In this document: one piece after another, positions 45,196-57,689 of the stretch
Layout: every line of letters starts with the position of its first letter
Position numbering within the stretch: the first letter of the stretch is position 1
DNA from: Pyrus communis
Taxonomy: Eukaryota; Streptophyta; Magnoliopsida; Rosales; Rosaceae
Assembly (NCBI RefSeq): GCF_963583255.1
Contig: NC_084807.1
Location: forward strand, 19,228,072 to 19,292,071
Direction of reading: 5' to 3'
Length of the DNA stretch: 64,000 bases
Program-made: the position numbers and the translations under genes
Notes under the pieces: model-generated
Databases searched by the model: none
Told to the model about the DNA's origin: nothing
Seen by the model: the letters and a program-made list of their open reading frames with translations, nothing else

Positions 45196-45680
45196 TGATT
45201 AAATAAGTGAAGGATCGGATGAGGGAGAAAAAAAAAGACAAGAAAGAAAGTGTATGTTCACTTTTAGTTTCTTCCTTTTTAATTTTTTTTTGCCCTTTAA
45301 AAGTTGGGTTACTTATTTGAAGTTGTTCAGAACTAACAGATAGGATAAAATGTGGTTTCTAATTTGTTAATATATATATATATATATGTATGTATGTATT
45401 TATGTACTCCTCTCTTTTCTTATTTTGGATTGGCTTTCTACAAGAGGGTTTTGTAAATCCAGTACTTGATATCGAGTAGGGGATATAGAAGAACAAATGA
45501 ATGTAAGGCTCTTGGAAACGTGACATGCATTCATGCATTCTTCTATCAAGTCCAGGACATGCATTTGATAATGCACTTGTTGTATTATTTTATAGATTGT
45601 TTGATCTAGTTAATGTACTAGTGTATCAGTTGCGCAGTTGCGCTTTCCCTTTTTGTCTATGAACTAGATTGAATTAAAAC
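45196..45680 (+). other. 3' region of the Dof gene
   Basis: The likely 3' UTR lies here. It holds a (TA)n(TG)n tract near 45370-45400 and several AATGTA/AATAAA-like signals. I cannot pick the polyadenylation site. Confidence 0.4.
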
Positions 45681-45945
45681 TTCTCTCTCTTAATATTTGT
45701 TTGAAGTTGATTTTGTTAAGTGATAATGCTGCATAATTTACTCAACTCTTTTCTCTCTCTTATAAATACTTATTCGAAATAATTTTTGTTACATAATAAT
45801 GCTGAATAATTTACTAAGCTCTCTCTCTATAAATATTTGTTTAAAGTTATTTTTGTCACGTAATATTACTCATTAGTATTATGCACTAAAATCTTTCTAT
45901 AAAAATTTATTTAAGGTTGTTTGTTACCTAACAATGCCGACATGA
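45681..45945 (+). repeat. Degenerate ~70-bp tandem repeat
   Basis: Four units of about 66-72 bp each begin with a CTCTCT or CTTTCT run followed by a TATAAATA-like motif, then TTTGTTA.GTAATAATGCTGAATAA-type text. Divergence rises toward the right. Confidence 0.65.
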
Positions 45946-46196
45946 ATGTATATTAATCAATATTATTTCTTAAACATATATACTATGCTTTAAATGGATT
46001 GGTCTATCTCGTGAGAGCAACTCAACACAGATTTTTCTCGAAGCAGACAAGAATAAGGCAGGTATGAGGTTAGGGTTGACGTCTTATCTATACACAACTG
46101 AGATTCTTCAAGCTATGATAGCATTTCGTTAGAGAACAAATTGGGCACCTAAAATGATGAAGGCCTACCTTTAATTTTACCTTTAAATAAAATTAA

Positions 46197-47308
46197 GGGT
46201 TTATATCATAAATGGTCTTTGAAATTGACTTGTGTCATCAAGATTGTCCCTAAAATTTAAAATCGATCAATGTCGTCCCTGAAAATAGATATCGCAAATC
46301 AATGTGGTCATTCCATTACAATTTTTTTTTTTAAATTCTATTATGTGCTCATGTGGCACATAAATAGGTCTCACGGGTTTTTTTCTTATTTTTTTAATCA
46401 CAAATGATTCCTGAAATTGAAAATTAATCAATATAGTCCTAAAATAGATGTCTCAATTCAATGTGGTCCTTCCATCGTAATTTTGTCAAAAAATTTATTA
46501 TGTACTGATGTGGTACAATGGACCCAGAAGTCCAACTAAATAAAAAATAAATTAGAAATAGGTCTAATAATTTAACAATTAATTAAAAAAGTTGTCAACC
46601 AAGAAACTCAGCCCCGCAATCACCACCGATCCCAACCCATACTCCTCTACCTCTATCAATGGTAGCCTTCACCATCTCTTCTCTAAAAACAAATTTTCAA
46701 GACGCCCATCTTTACACCCCTCGATCACCCTTCATCAAATTGACCAAGATTGAGACCACGTTTGGTGACGGCTTGGATTGGTGATGACTTTTGTCACTCC
46801 ACCATCAACATTTGGGCGATTGACAACTTAACAACTTTAATTTTGGAGAGCTTGTTGGGTGCTCCCTAGGTGATCTTGGTGACACGGAGAATGGTAAGCT
46901 CTACCTTGAGATAATCTCACTGTGCAAAAAGGTGTTTTTACAACTTTTTTAATTAATTATTAAACCCCCATCAGCACGTAACAGAATTTTTGACACAATT
47001 GTGATAGCATGACCACATTGATTTGCGACACCTATTTTCAGGGGCTACGTTAATTGATGTTCAATTTCAAGGACCATCTTGATCGTTTGGATCAATTTCA
47101 GTGACCATTTGTGATAAAAACTCTTACAACTCGTGTGCCCCATTTATGTGTCATATCAGCACATAACAGAATTTTTGACAAAATTATGGTAGAAAGATCA
47201 CAATAATTCGTGACACCTATTTTTAGGGACTACATTGATCGATTTTCAATTTCAAGAACTATTTTGATAGTGTGGGTCAATTTCAGAGACCATTTGTGAT
47301 ATAAACCC
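46197..47308. mobile_element. Mutator-like foldback element, 1.1 kb
   Basis: Ends GGGTTTATATCATAAATGGT and the inverse of ATTTGTGATATAAACCC pair, flanked by 9-bp duplications TAAAATTAA and TAAATTTAA with one mismatch. A 9-bp duplication and long inverted arms suit Mutator-like elements. Each arm contains two copies of the terminal unit: on the left near 46200-46360 and 46395-46510, on the right near 46970-47115 and 47150-47305. The result is a four-unit nested inverted repeat. The central ~400 bp (46560-46950) is less AT-rich and non-repetitive and could be captured host DNA, though I do not recognise it. Confidence 0.75.
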
Positions 47309-47317
47309 TAAATTTAA

Positions 47318-50045
47318 TTGTCATATGAATACTTATTCTATTAACAACCAGGCTCACTAATGAGATCCATTTCAATTATTAATGTATTAGAACCGATCTG
47401 GGCACTAGTACTAGTGGTGGTAGACCCAATACACCTTCTTTTACCCAGTATTTTATGTTCTTACTTTAGGGTTTCTTAGACACAATTCACACACCACCAC
47501 CAAACTAATAAGCAATAAACTACAAAGATTCACAATTTTAATTAAGTACCTGCCTCAACCGAAAGCAAACGTAATCAATTTGTTGAAACACACGGCCGGC
47601 CGCTGATCAGTTTTAGAAGACGCCTTCCACGAAAGATCATCATAACTTGCATGCCTTTCTATAAAAAACATTGATAAAATCAAAGGGAAATCTCCACAAA
47701 GGGCACCCCTCCTCTCTTCTAAATTTTGATTTTAGGGTACGTAAAATGGGACCTCTCAAACATTCCTTTTGGTTTAGTGGGTTCCAGGGAAAGCGTGTCG
47801 ATAAACCATTTTCTCCACCAACTCTCAGTCCATACATTTTCATATCTTAATTTGGAGTTTTCGTATGCTAACCTGTTAGGGTTTAATTCTTTTTTAGGTA
47901 AATATTGTTAGTGGAGTTACATATGATGCGGCTAACAATACTTGATTTGTAGACTAATAAGCAGAGAAAGAAGGTTCACCACCTTAAGATTCTAAAACGA
48001 TAACTAAAGTCAATCCCACTCACCCTAGCAAATGACCTATTTAATGTTTAAGGCATCTAACCCTCACTGGTCTCCTCTACTCTCCATTCTTTTAAGTGTC
48101 CACTGGCTTATCTAAATGGAGGTGTCGTAAGTAACAATGATAATGGCTATAGCCTCTAGGGAGCCCAACCTAGCTGCACTCACTACGTGCTAGGAAATTT
48201 TGGTATGAATAATAATTGACCTAGAAATTTCGCTAGGTAATTAACTTCTAGTTTTCACTTAGTACTACGATTTTGTGAGAGATTTTAAGTTTGATTACCA
48301 TGTATGATGAGTTTCACTTTTTTACCTTCTTCCATATAGACATATAAATTTGAGCAAATTATGAATAATTTAAGTCAAATGATAAAACTATGTTCAATTT
48401 ATAATAAAATAAAATTTATACAAGCGATATTATACTTTAATTTATACTAGGATAGCGGGGAGGCTAAACCTGGGGCGTAGTAGGTTAAAGTAGAAGACCC
48501 TAATCACCAAGACAATCCATTCCTTGCAACCATTGGGGGCTTCCTTGGAACTTTTACACAATTGCTTAATTGTCCTAGTCGTTTTCCTGCCTTGACAAGT
48601 TCTATTTGTTTATTTTCATTGGATTTATCTCATCTGGTTTGGCTCAATGGTGGATATGTCTTCCTTGACTGGATCTATTGTTAGGCATTCTTAACTTGTC
48701 AAATTTGTGGTGGATTCACCTTTTGATTAGTGCAAGATTGTGTAAACTTTATGTGGTTATATAATTAAAACACAAATGAAGGAGTTAGCTGACCTGATCA
48801 TGAAGCAATAGACATTGGAGATCAAACGGAGAAGATGAGGGATGCGACAACACCAAAGTCTTCTACAAAGCACCTAGCTGGATACAACTACTTTATGGGA
48901 AGCGTTTGTTGTGTATCTAGGGTTTGCAGGGACCTTAGTATTTATACTAGCTAAGGTATTAAGGTTCTGTCCATAAAGGAATCCCAAATCCCACCTTTTT
49001 AGCCTATTAGTTAGGTATCATAATCATTTAAAATCAAGGATTCCATCAATCTTACTTGTATTACAAGACACCTAATATAAGATTGATATTTTTGGGAAAT
49101 CAAATCACAATTTCTACATTAATCTCCAATATTACATTCCTATTATATATTGTAGACCATTTAAGATTGATTTACATAGGAATAAATCCAACAGATTGTT
49201 GTCGATCTCTCGTATAGTGGTGAACTTGTCGATGGCGACCAGTGATTAGTGCAAGGTTGTTGTGGAGGTGGAACAGAATAGTGGATCTTGTCGACTTTAG
49301 TTTGTGTTTGCAATAGTTACAGAAACTCAAGAGGAACTCTGTCTGTGTGATTTGTAATCTCGCTTCAGGCGCGTTTGGTCTCACTATATGCAAGTTTGGT
49401 CTTGTGAGGTCGTCTATACCATTATAGTAGAGGTGCACTGTTTGAGTTTCTTGAATTCTATATTAATCGATATTTTAGGTTTATCAGGTTATTTGGAGTT
49501 GAGATGTCTTTTTCTATAGTGTCTAGTTAGTAGAACGAGGTTTTTATCCCACAATTAATTGTTTTGAGAGTTTTTATCACTCACATGATTTTGCGTGCAT
49601 TGATTTTTGTGGATGTTCCTTCTCCTTCAGATATTTGTAACATTTACGATTAATATTTGGTATTTTCAAATCTTTGCTTGCAAATACCCTTCTTTTGAGA
49701 TCATATATATTCTTCATATGATTGTAATATTGCCCCACTAATGAATGAAATATTCCAAAGTACAAATTCTATTTGACATTTGGATCAATTAAAATGTGTC
49801 ATTGCTCATTGGATTATATTTGATGAAAGATTTGCGTACTTGTATAATTTTTATTGTTATTAAATCGGATCAAATCTCATGGTAATCAGATATACCAAGT
49901 CGGATTTGATTACACTGGAAAATTCAAAATCTAATTTACCTTGGATTAATTGGACGTGGATTAACTAAATGTTATCAGTTTCAAATGGAACACCTGTTGG
50001 GTTTTTTAGGCATATTAATTCGAATAATTAAGGAGCTTTATATAG
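47318..50045. other. Intergenic DNA, nothing firmly identified
   Basis: Mixed AT-rich DNA with weak SINE-like or LTR-like text near 48240-48310 and 48730-49000. The frames are short, without recognisable domains. Confidence 0.5.
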
Positions 50046-50050
50046 AGACA

Positions 50051-50300
50051 TGTTGTGGCCTATATTTAACTGATAAGGAGAGGGGGCCGGTGACATAGAG
50101 AAAATATAGAGAAAGAGATGTGTTTGTAGGATTGTGTAGAGGATGTGTTATTCCCTCTACGGAGTGCCTTTATTTATAGTAATAAGGAAGAGAAGAAATC
50201 CTTCTCCTCCAAGGAATACAAGTCCTAATAAGGAAGAATAAGTATAATCAAATCTAATATAGGATTTACACAATCACACTTAAATAAAAAGTTTATAACA
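50051..50300 (-). repeat. Copia-C left LTR (sense 3' LTR)
   Basis: 250 bp, from TGTTGTGGCC to GTTTATAACA. It has several differences from its partner, so the insertion is older than that of the gypsy element. Confidence 0.95.
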
Positions 50301-50310
50301 CTCCCCCTTC
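50301..50310 (-). other. Copia-C polypurine tract
   Basis: In sense GAAGGGGGAG directly abuts the 3' LTR. Confidence 0.85.
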
Positions 50311-50716
50311 AATGTGTAAATACTCAAGTAGATTTAGCATCATGTAGTAGTTGAGGAAGTTGACTCGTCCGCACTGATTGGAACACGCTAGTCTATATAA
50401 TAAGGTAGGAACTTGCAGAATGAACTAAGTGCCACAAAAAAAACCCTAAGGCCATGGTAAAAACCCGAGTAGGGACAAAATCCATAGTCTAAGGAAAAAT
50501 GCGTGAGTAATGCAAAGTCAAATGAAACGTCTATGGGACATTATCAAGGATATGACCAACCCAAGGTGGGTGCCTCGTCAAAACCACATTAGGTAGCAAA
50601 AACTCAAAGGGAAAAATGCTCTTAATCATAGGGAAAAATAGTACATTAAGATCAAGCAAGTATACTTTAGGATACTTCCCCTGAGTTTGACACAATTCCA
50701 AAGAGAACTAACAATG

Positions 50717-52700
50717 TTACAATTCAGAAAGTTTACGCATACCAATTCCTTGAACAAGCTTCTGAAACGTCGTATTCGGTAGTGATTTGGTGAAAAGGTC
50801 AACCAAATTGTCTTGTGAACGGATTTGTGTGACTTCAATCTTCTGATGCTTTTGTTGTTGATGTGAGAAGAATAACTTCGGCCCAATGTGCTTAGTGTTG
50901 TCTCCTTTGATGTAACCCTTCTTGGGTTGTTTGATGCATGCTGTTTTGTCTTCATAGATCGTTGTCGGGACATTAATGACGGGGTAAAGATCGCATGAGC
51001 TTCGAATATGGCCCACAACTGCTCTTAGCCAAAAGCATTCCCAAGGTGCTTTGTGTAGGGTGAGAATTTCAACATGGTTAGACGAAGTGGTAATTAAGGT
51101 CTTTTTAGTTAACCTCCAAGAGATTACGGTGCCTCCAATGGTAAAGACATAACCCGTTTAAGAATGTGCTTTGTGCGAATCGGATAAGTATCATGTGTTG
51201 GCATAACAAATAAGGCGAGAATCAACCCGAGATAAGGTGTGTGCGTCATCACTCGAGGATCCGTAAGGATAGAATAAGTCCAAATCTGTGGTACCCTTAA
51301 GGTAGCGAAATATGTCTTTAACACCAGTCCAGTGTCTACATGTTGGTGCATTACTGCATATTTCCAAAAGATTAACAATGAAGGAGATTTCGGGTCTAGT
51401 GCTTTGAGCTAAGTACAATAAAGCACCTATTGCACTTAGATAAAGAACTTCAGGCTCCAAAATCTCTTCATTATCCTCATTCGAACGAAACGGATCTCGT
51501 TTTGCATATAGCAACTGAATGACCATATGAGTACTCGAAGGCCTCTCTTTATCCTCGTTAAAGTGGCGCAAGACCTTCTGCGTGTACTTCAGTTGATGTA
51601 CTAAGATTTCATCTGAATGGTGCTCTATCTTGAGACCAAAACAATATTTTTCTTAGATCTTTCATCTCAAATTCTGACTTCAGGTGTGCGGTAATTCTCG
51701 TGAGCTCTTCAGAAGTTCCAAGAGATTCATGTCATCGACATATACTGCAATAATCACAAATCGGAATGTGACTTCTTAATAAACACACAAGGGCATAGTT
51801 CGATGTTCACATATCCTTGACTAGTCAAATACTCACTCTGACGGTTATACCATATTCTTCCAGATTGCTTTAAACCGTAGAGTGAACTCCTCAGTCGAAT
51901 TGAGAGCATGTTCCGAGGTTTGGAAACATTTGATCCATCAATGTAAGTCCTTCAGGAACTTTCATATAGATTTCTGTATTAAGATCCCCATAGAGATACG
52001 CAGTTACTACGTCCATCAGCTGCATACTCAGTTTTTCAGAAACTACCAAACTGATAAGGTAGCGAAAAGTAATCACATCCATAACGGGTGAATACGTTTT
52101 GTCATAGTCAATCCCAAGGCATTATGAGAAGCCTTGTGCAATAAGACGAGCTTTGTAATGCATAATTTCACACTTCTCATTACGCTTCCAAACGAAAACC
52201 TATTTGTAGCCAATGGGCGTCATAAGTGGAGGAGTATGAGTTATAGGTCCAAACACATGTTTCGCAAGCGAGTCGAGTTTGACTTGGATTGCTTATTTCC
52301 AGTTTGGTCAATCATTTTTACGTCGACATTCATCAATGGAATGGGGTTGAATGTAATTACTCAACATGATCTTAGTAGTTACTGCATATGCTAATGCATC
52401 GTCGATGATCATCTCATTTCTACACTCAACATCATCCAAGCTAACATAGTGGATCGAAATCTCACAATTTTCGGGAAATTGATTCGACTCTTGAAGAGCG
52501 CTTCCATAATCTAGAATTTCCTCATAAGTTAGATAGAATGAGTAGGCGACAGTCGGATTCACGGTAGGCTCTTCAGGGGCTTGTGCCATGGGTTTCCTTT
52601 TCCGATGGTGTGAATCATTTGAACCAAGTGGTCTACCACACTTGTGTGTAGGGGCAAATGATTGGCTAGCCGCTAATATACGTGGATCGACCAAAGTGGC
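50717..52700 (-). pseudogene. Copia-C RT and RNase H remnant
   Basis: The linker is at 52308-52694 and the RT core at 51891-52082 (MDVVTAYLYG, where the usual form is MDVKTAFLNG). The RT catalytic YVDD codons are at 51731-51742, and later RT text is at 51191-51571 (ALLYLAQSTRPEISF). RNase H is at 50717-51016 and ends DNLVDLFTKSLP. Each piece is in a different frame or separated by stops. Confidence 0.85.
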
Positions 52701-53099
52701 GTCCCAGGCTTCCAGGAGGGAAGTCCGTCATACATTTGGTACATCCATCTTTGCAGGCACATTCGCAGCTAAAATATGTGATCTTGTCACTCATGCTAGA
52801 TCGATGAAAGCATCTGGCATGCTCTGAGCTATGCTCTGAAAATCCAATATGTGATGCACTTCAGTCTCAGACGGAGCGGTGCAGGGATTTAAATGAGACA
52901 AAGTCGGAGTCATCCACTATAATTCGCATCATTCTTTAGAGAACGTTGACGTTTTTATCTCCCCCTAATGACAGAAAGACTGAAGTGACAATTCGCAAAA
53001 CGAGCGGTAAACAGATCGGTTGTCAAAGGTTCTAAGTAACGAATGATTGAAGGAGAATCATATCCGACATAGATTCACATCTTTCGCTAAGGCCCTATT

Positions 53100-54278
53100 T
53101 TTGTACGTAAGGGAGGCAAAATCGGCACATAGACCGCACAATCAAAAACACGCTGATGTGATATGTTAGGTTCGTATCCGGTAATCAACTGAAATGCGTT
53201 CTATGGTTAGGTCACAACAAGCCTCAGGCGAACCAACATGGTTGCGTGTAATATTGTATGGCCCCAAGCAATGATTGGGAGCTTGGTATGTATAACCACA
53301 ATCAAGGAATCATTGGTAAGTGCTTAATGAATGCCTCTACCAAGCCGTTATGGGTGTGAACATAAGGTACTGGATGTTCAACTTCAACCCCAATTGACAT
53401 GTTATAGTCATCAAAAGTTTTAGATGTGAATTCTCCAGTATTATCCAATCAAATAGATTTGATCGAATAATCAGGGTGGTGAGCCCTATGCTTGATAACC
53501 TGAGCCAACAGTTTGGAGAATACAATGTTTTTTGTGGACAACAAGCACACGTGTGACCAACATGTGGAAACGTCAACCAAAACCATAAAATGTCTAAATG
53601 GTCCGCATGGAGGGTGAATCCACAAATGTTCCCTTGAATCCTTTGTAGAAAAATAGGAGGATTTGAACAAATCTTGTCATAAGAAGACTTAATGATAAGC
53701 TTTCCCATAAAGCAAGTTTGACATGCGATTCCTTGAATTGAACATAAACTTCGAGTTAATGGATGCTCATGTGATGATTTGAGGATACGGTGCATCCCTG
53801 TTCGTCCAAGATGTCCGAAACGATCATGCCAAAGGGTAATTTCGTGTGCGGTCCCAGAGGTAGGGTCAACCACATAGTAGCTTTCTATAGGGTATATGGT
53901 CGTAATATACAAGCCACTCAGGATACGCTCCATCTTCTCTAGAATATGTTTCTGGCCATATTCATAGAAAATGATGCATAGAAATTCAACTCTATTTTCT
54001 ACATAGGTTTCAGCGTGGTAATTATTATCTCTAATGTTCTTGAAACTCAACAATGTTCTTCTCGAATGTGGAGAATTAAGTTCTTCATCAATGGTCAAGA
54101 TTGTACCATTAGACAACATTATACATGACTTATTGTATCCTTCAATCAGATTGGATGGGCCTGTGAGGGTTGTTAGATGTGCATTCTTAAGTATGAAGTT
54201 AGTGAAATAGATGCGATCATGCAAAACGGTGTACATGGTTGCACTATATGCCAGACAATTAATTTTCCCATTAGTCAT
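53100..54278 (-). pseudogene. Copia-C protease end, pre-integrase and integrase remnant
   Basis: The 313-codon frame at 53337-54278 is the longest left in any of the three copies. It carries a GAG-pre-integrase zinc finger (WHDRFGHLG ... CQTCFMGK, HHCC pattern). The integrase catalytic core begins after this but drifts into other frames near 53600, and another frame at 53449-53670 continues it. Integrase text with a conserved TSKTF segment follows near 53410. Confidence 0.85.
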
Positions 54279-54559
54279 ACCTAGAAATAAAAATTAATTT
54301 GAATCGACCACATGCATAAAAGTTCTAAAAACAAATATCCATTCAAAATAATTTAAGTATTCAAGGATGGTAATTAATAAAAACTTAATATCCAAAAAAT
54401 AAATCACCAACAAATAATCCAAACATAAAGGAAATTGTTCAAAATTAAACCAAAAACAATGAGGGATTCGGCCAGTAGGTGGAATTCCCCCCCCTAGGGT
54501 TCTAAATTCAACTCAAAATAGTTTATGTCTAAGTTTCTAATATTCTATAGGGTTAGTAT

Positions 54560-54950
54560 CCTCCTGAAAGTCAGAAACCTCCATCTTTGTACTTTCTGGT
54601 TCTTCCACTTGTACAAAGTTTGATTCTAACTTCTTACGACGAGAATGATATTCAGCTACAACCTTCTGGGGAGGTCAGCAAATACGGCATCAATGGTTCT
54701 TTGAACCACATCGATAGCACATGTCCGCATCCATGGTTTCTGGTGCTTTGCCCTTATTCTTGAAGTTTGGGGCCTTGGGAACAAGGTTAAGGTGCTTCTG
54801 GGCTTGGTTTCCTTCCTCAGGTGGGCCTTGGCTCTGTTGACCTTGACGGGGTGGCTTATAGCTACCCCTATATGCCTATATTGGTGTTTTGGGTGTTGGT
54901 TTGTGCTATAATGTGCTTCAGGAACAACAATCATCCCAATCGGTCAAGCT
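54560..54950 (-). pseudogene. Copia-C zinc knuckle and start of protease
   Basis: On the minus strand near 54690-54735 the frame reads CYRCGSKNHWCRIC, a CX2CX4HX4C-type zinc knuckle. Upstream is a Lys/Pro/Gly-rich stretch. The frame differs from that of gag. Confidence 0.75.
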
Positions 54951-55147
54951 TGATGATTTTTCATTAACTACTAGTTTTGCTTTTCAGTGAGAAGTAAAAC
55001 AGAGATCAAATCTAAAAACTTAGTAAACTTCTTAGCCCTATATTGTTGCTGCATGACAATATTAGTAGCAGAGAAGGTCGAATAAGTCTTCTCTAAGAGA
55101 TCTTCTTCGGTGAAGGTCTCGTTACAAAACTTGAGAAGTGATCAGAT

Positions 55148-55516
55148 TCAAAAAACTTCAAAATTATATTCATTCACATACTTAAAGTCTTGGAAGTGCA
55201 AATGTTGCCAGTCATATCTTGCTTCAGGCAAGAAGATGTCCTTTTGGTGATCAAAGCGATTAGCCAAAGTGACCCAAAGTGCTTGTGGATCTTTCTCAGC
55301 AAGGTACTTGGTTTGTGGTGCATCATGAATGTGACTTCGAATGAAGATCATAGGAGTGGCTTTTTCAGCTTGGCCAACCGGGTTGTCCATCTCATCTTCA
55401 ATGTTGGGACGCAAATTCTTTACAGTCAAGTAGAGCTTCACATCTTGGACCCACATGAGGTAGTTTCTTCTAGAAACCTCAAAAGTGGTGAAGTCGAGTT
55501 TGTTCAAATTTGACAT
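55148..55516 (-). pseudogene. Copia-C gag N-terminal fragment
   Basis: 122 codons from MSNLNKLDFT. It shows the copia-gag (UBN2/Retrotran_gag_2) pattern: NYLMWVQDVKLYL near the start and KDPQALWVTLANRFDHQKD later. It ends at a frame break near 55148. The start context is shared with Copia-B (24069). Confidence 0.85.
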
Positions 55517-56039
55517 GTTCCTATCACAAAATATATGGACAAGATGTGGTTAGTGTAATGGAGAGAAAATCAATCCATTCACATAGGAGTAGACCATTCA
55601 AGTTCTAATGAACATGTATTGCTTTAAATTTACATGAAAAAAAAAAACTTCAGGTTTTCATGGATGATGTTTTGAAGGAAAACTTCAGGTTTTCAAACAA
55701 GGCATGTTTCTAGAAACTTCAAGTTTCAAAATAATTATGAACTTCAGGTTCATATGTTCATGCAGACAAACACAAATATATATACAAAAATATGCAACAA
55801 GAAAATATGCAAATAGATCTTCAGGTCTTGATAATAATTGAATTAATTATTTGGACTTTGGATCGAAATTAAATGATGGGTGAAAAAATAACCCATAGGG
55901 CAGCTTTAAACTCGAGGCCCAAAATAATGGGCCAAAGCCCATGGGTGGGCTGAGTAATTTAAAACGTGCGGCCCATGCCCAAAAATTGGGCTAGGTTGGC
56001 TGGGCTATAAGCCCAAGACAAATAGGTACAGATCCGCTG

Positions 56040-56930
56040 TTTTACACTGCATGTGTTCCTGGGCGGTGCGATCGAGTGCGTCACAAGCCAGGTACCAAAT
56101 CACTAGTTACAAGCTAGGATTTGGTGTGGTTGGGTGCAGGGAACTCGGAGAGCCCTACGGGGGTTGGGTTCTGCTACGGTGGGGACATAGAGACACCAAA
56201 GCCCAATTTGACTGGTGTTATTCACAGGTCGGGCTTTGAGTAAGAATTATATATGCACAAACGTGGGCTGCAAATGCAAGCCCAAATGGCCATTGCCCAA
56301 ATAAGTGCGCCAGTCGTGTGTAAAACAGACACGGATACACCAGCATAGCAGCTGGGATCGAGTGCGGTGGGAACACCATGGCCAACAAGTCGGTGTTAGG
56401 CCAAGAGAATAGCCAAAGTCCGAAGAGCTGGTGCTTGCCGAGAGACAGGCCAAGCCCAAGTGGGCTTGGGTTTTTTATCCACTAGCGTGAGCTACGTGAG
56501 CTCGTAGAAGAAGAAAACCAACACCACCTCTTCAGGTGGTCGTGTTGTGGTGCAAAAAATCACGGTGAAGGTCGTGGTTTAACGGCAACCCAAAATTTTG
56601 AACGGAAAGTAAAAACTCTCAACGTTGTTTTTAGGAACCCTGAAAATTAAATCGAGATTTCGAAAGAAAAACCGATGAGATTCAAACGAATCTCGGTCAA
56701 GACTCGTCGGTGACAACTTCAGGTTGTCTGGGAAGGTAACTGTGGTGGCCGGGCATAGCTGCAAGCCATCTACTAGATGGTGCAGGGGATGCAATGTTGT
56801 TTGGGCGTCAGGTTTAGGGCTTGGGCTTGGAGCCGTGACTCCATAATTGGGTTTCTCATCTCAGGGAAAAAGATGGCCCATGCGACATGGTTGGGTTTCA
56901 ACAAAACCCTTAAAAAAATAATTTTTTCAA
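56040..56930. other. GC-rich leader of Copia-C with an extra block
   Basis: The first ~190 bp match Copia-B 24640-24830. From about 56230 to 56900 it has ~650 bp that Copia-B does not. Short frames here are not recognisable. Confidence 0.6.
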
Positions 56931-57214
56931 CATATTGTTTAATGTATGGACAGATATATGATGCAATACATGGCAATATCAATTCACATAATTCAACAAT
57001 TATGGATATAATGCATACACAATTTATGTAGAATCTAAAATTCGAAAAATGTAAAGTTGGGTCATGCATTATGGTGAATGTTCATGCTATTAGGGTTACA
57101 AAAATATCGAGATAAAAACCGTTATTTTGAAAGAACTTGATTGCGTGGTGATATTGATGAACTAGTTTGATGCAAAAAACTTCCACGTCAGATTCCTAAG
57201 TGTAGCGGTATGAA

Positions 57215-57227
57215 CGTGCTGATAACG
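57215..57227 (-). other. Copia-C primer-site region
   Basis: In sense, CGTTATCAGCACG follows the 5' LTR. TATCAG matches the core of the initiator-Met tRNA primer site (TGGTATCAGAGC) used by many plant copia elements. The primer identity is uncertain. Confidence 0.5.
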
Positions 57228-57478
57228 TGTTGTGGCCTATATTTAACTGACAGGAAGATAGGGCCTGCGGCACAGAAAAAATATAAAGAGAGAGGTGTGT
57301 TTGTATAGTTGTGTAGAGGATGTGTTATCCCCCCCTACGCAGTGCCTTTATTTATAGTGATAAGGAATAAAAGAAATCCTTCTCCTCCAAGGAATACAAG
57401 TCATGATAGGGAAGAATAATTAGAATCAAATATAATTTAGGATTTACACAATCACACTTAAATAAGAAGTTTATAACA
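57228..57478 (-). repeat. Copia-C right LTR (sense 5' LTR)
   Basis: 251 bp from TGTTGTGGCC to GTTTATAACA. A TATA-like ACTATAAATAAAGGC is on the minus strand near 57345-57360. Confidence 0.95.
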
Positions 57479-57689
57479 AGACAACAAATTTCACTATATC
57501 TCAAGAAACTCCACTAGTTTTTAAACATGTCAAGGAGAGACAAAAACATAAAAACAACTAAAGCCCAGCCCAAAAACATGAACATAATGTTTTAAAATAC
57601 TAGTCATAACCTTAAGGCTTTAGGGCTGTCAATAGAAACCAACCTTCACAACTCCAACAAAATTAATACATGTAATAAGCTCAACCCAT

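Larger units (their letters stand above)
50051..57478 (-). mobile_element. Copia-C: full-length Ty1/copia retrotransposon, defective
   Basis: LTRs 50051-50300 and 57228-57478 are flanked by a perfect 5-bp duplication AGACA (50046-50050 and 57479-57483). The sense polypurine tract is the complement of CTCCCCCTTC at 50301-50310. The region next to the right LTR reads in sense CGTTATCAGCACG, similar in part to initiator-Met tRNA primer sites. Domain order on the minus strand is gag, zinc knuckle, protease, integrase, RT, RNase H, which is the Ty1/copia order. Coding is broken into several frames. It keeps the zinc knuckle and protease regions that Copia-B lacks, and its RT YVDD codons are intact. 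Confidence 0.95.

Noticed and set aside
48240..48310. Possible old SINE (GTGAGAGATTTTAAGTTTGATTAC-like text)
   Set aside because: The B-box is poor, and neither an A-tail nor a target duplication could be found.
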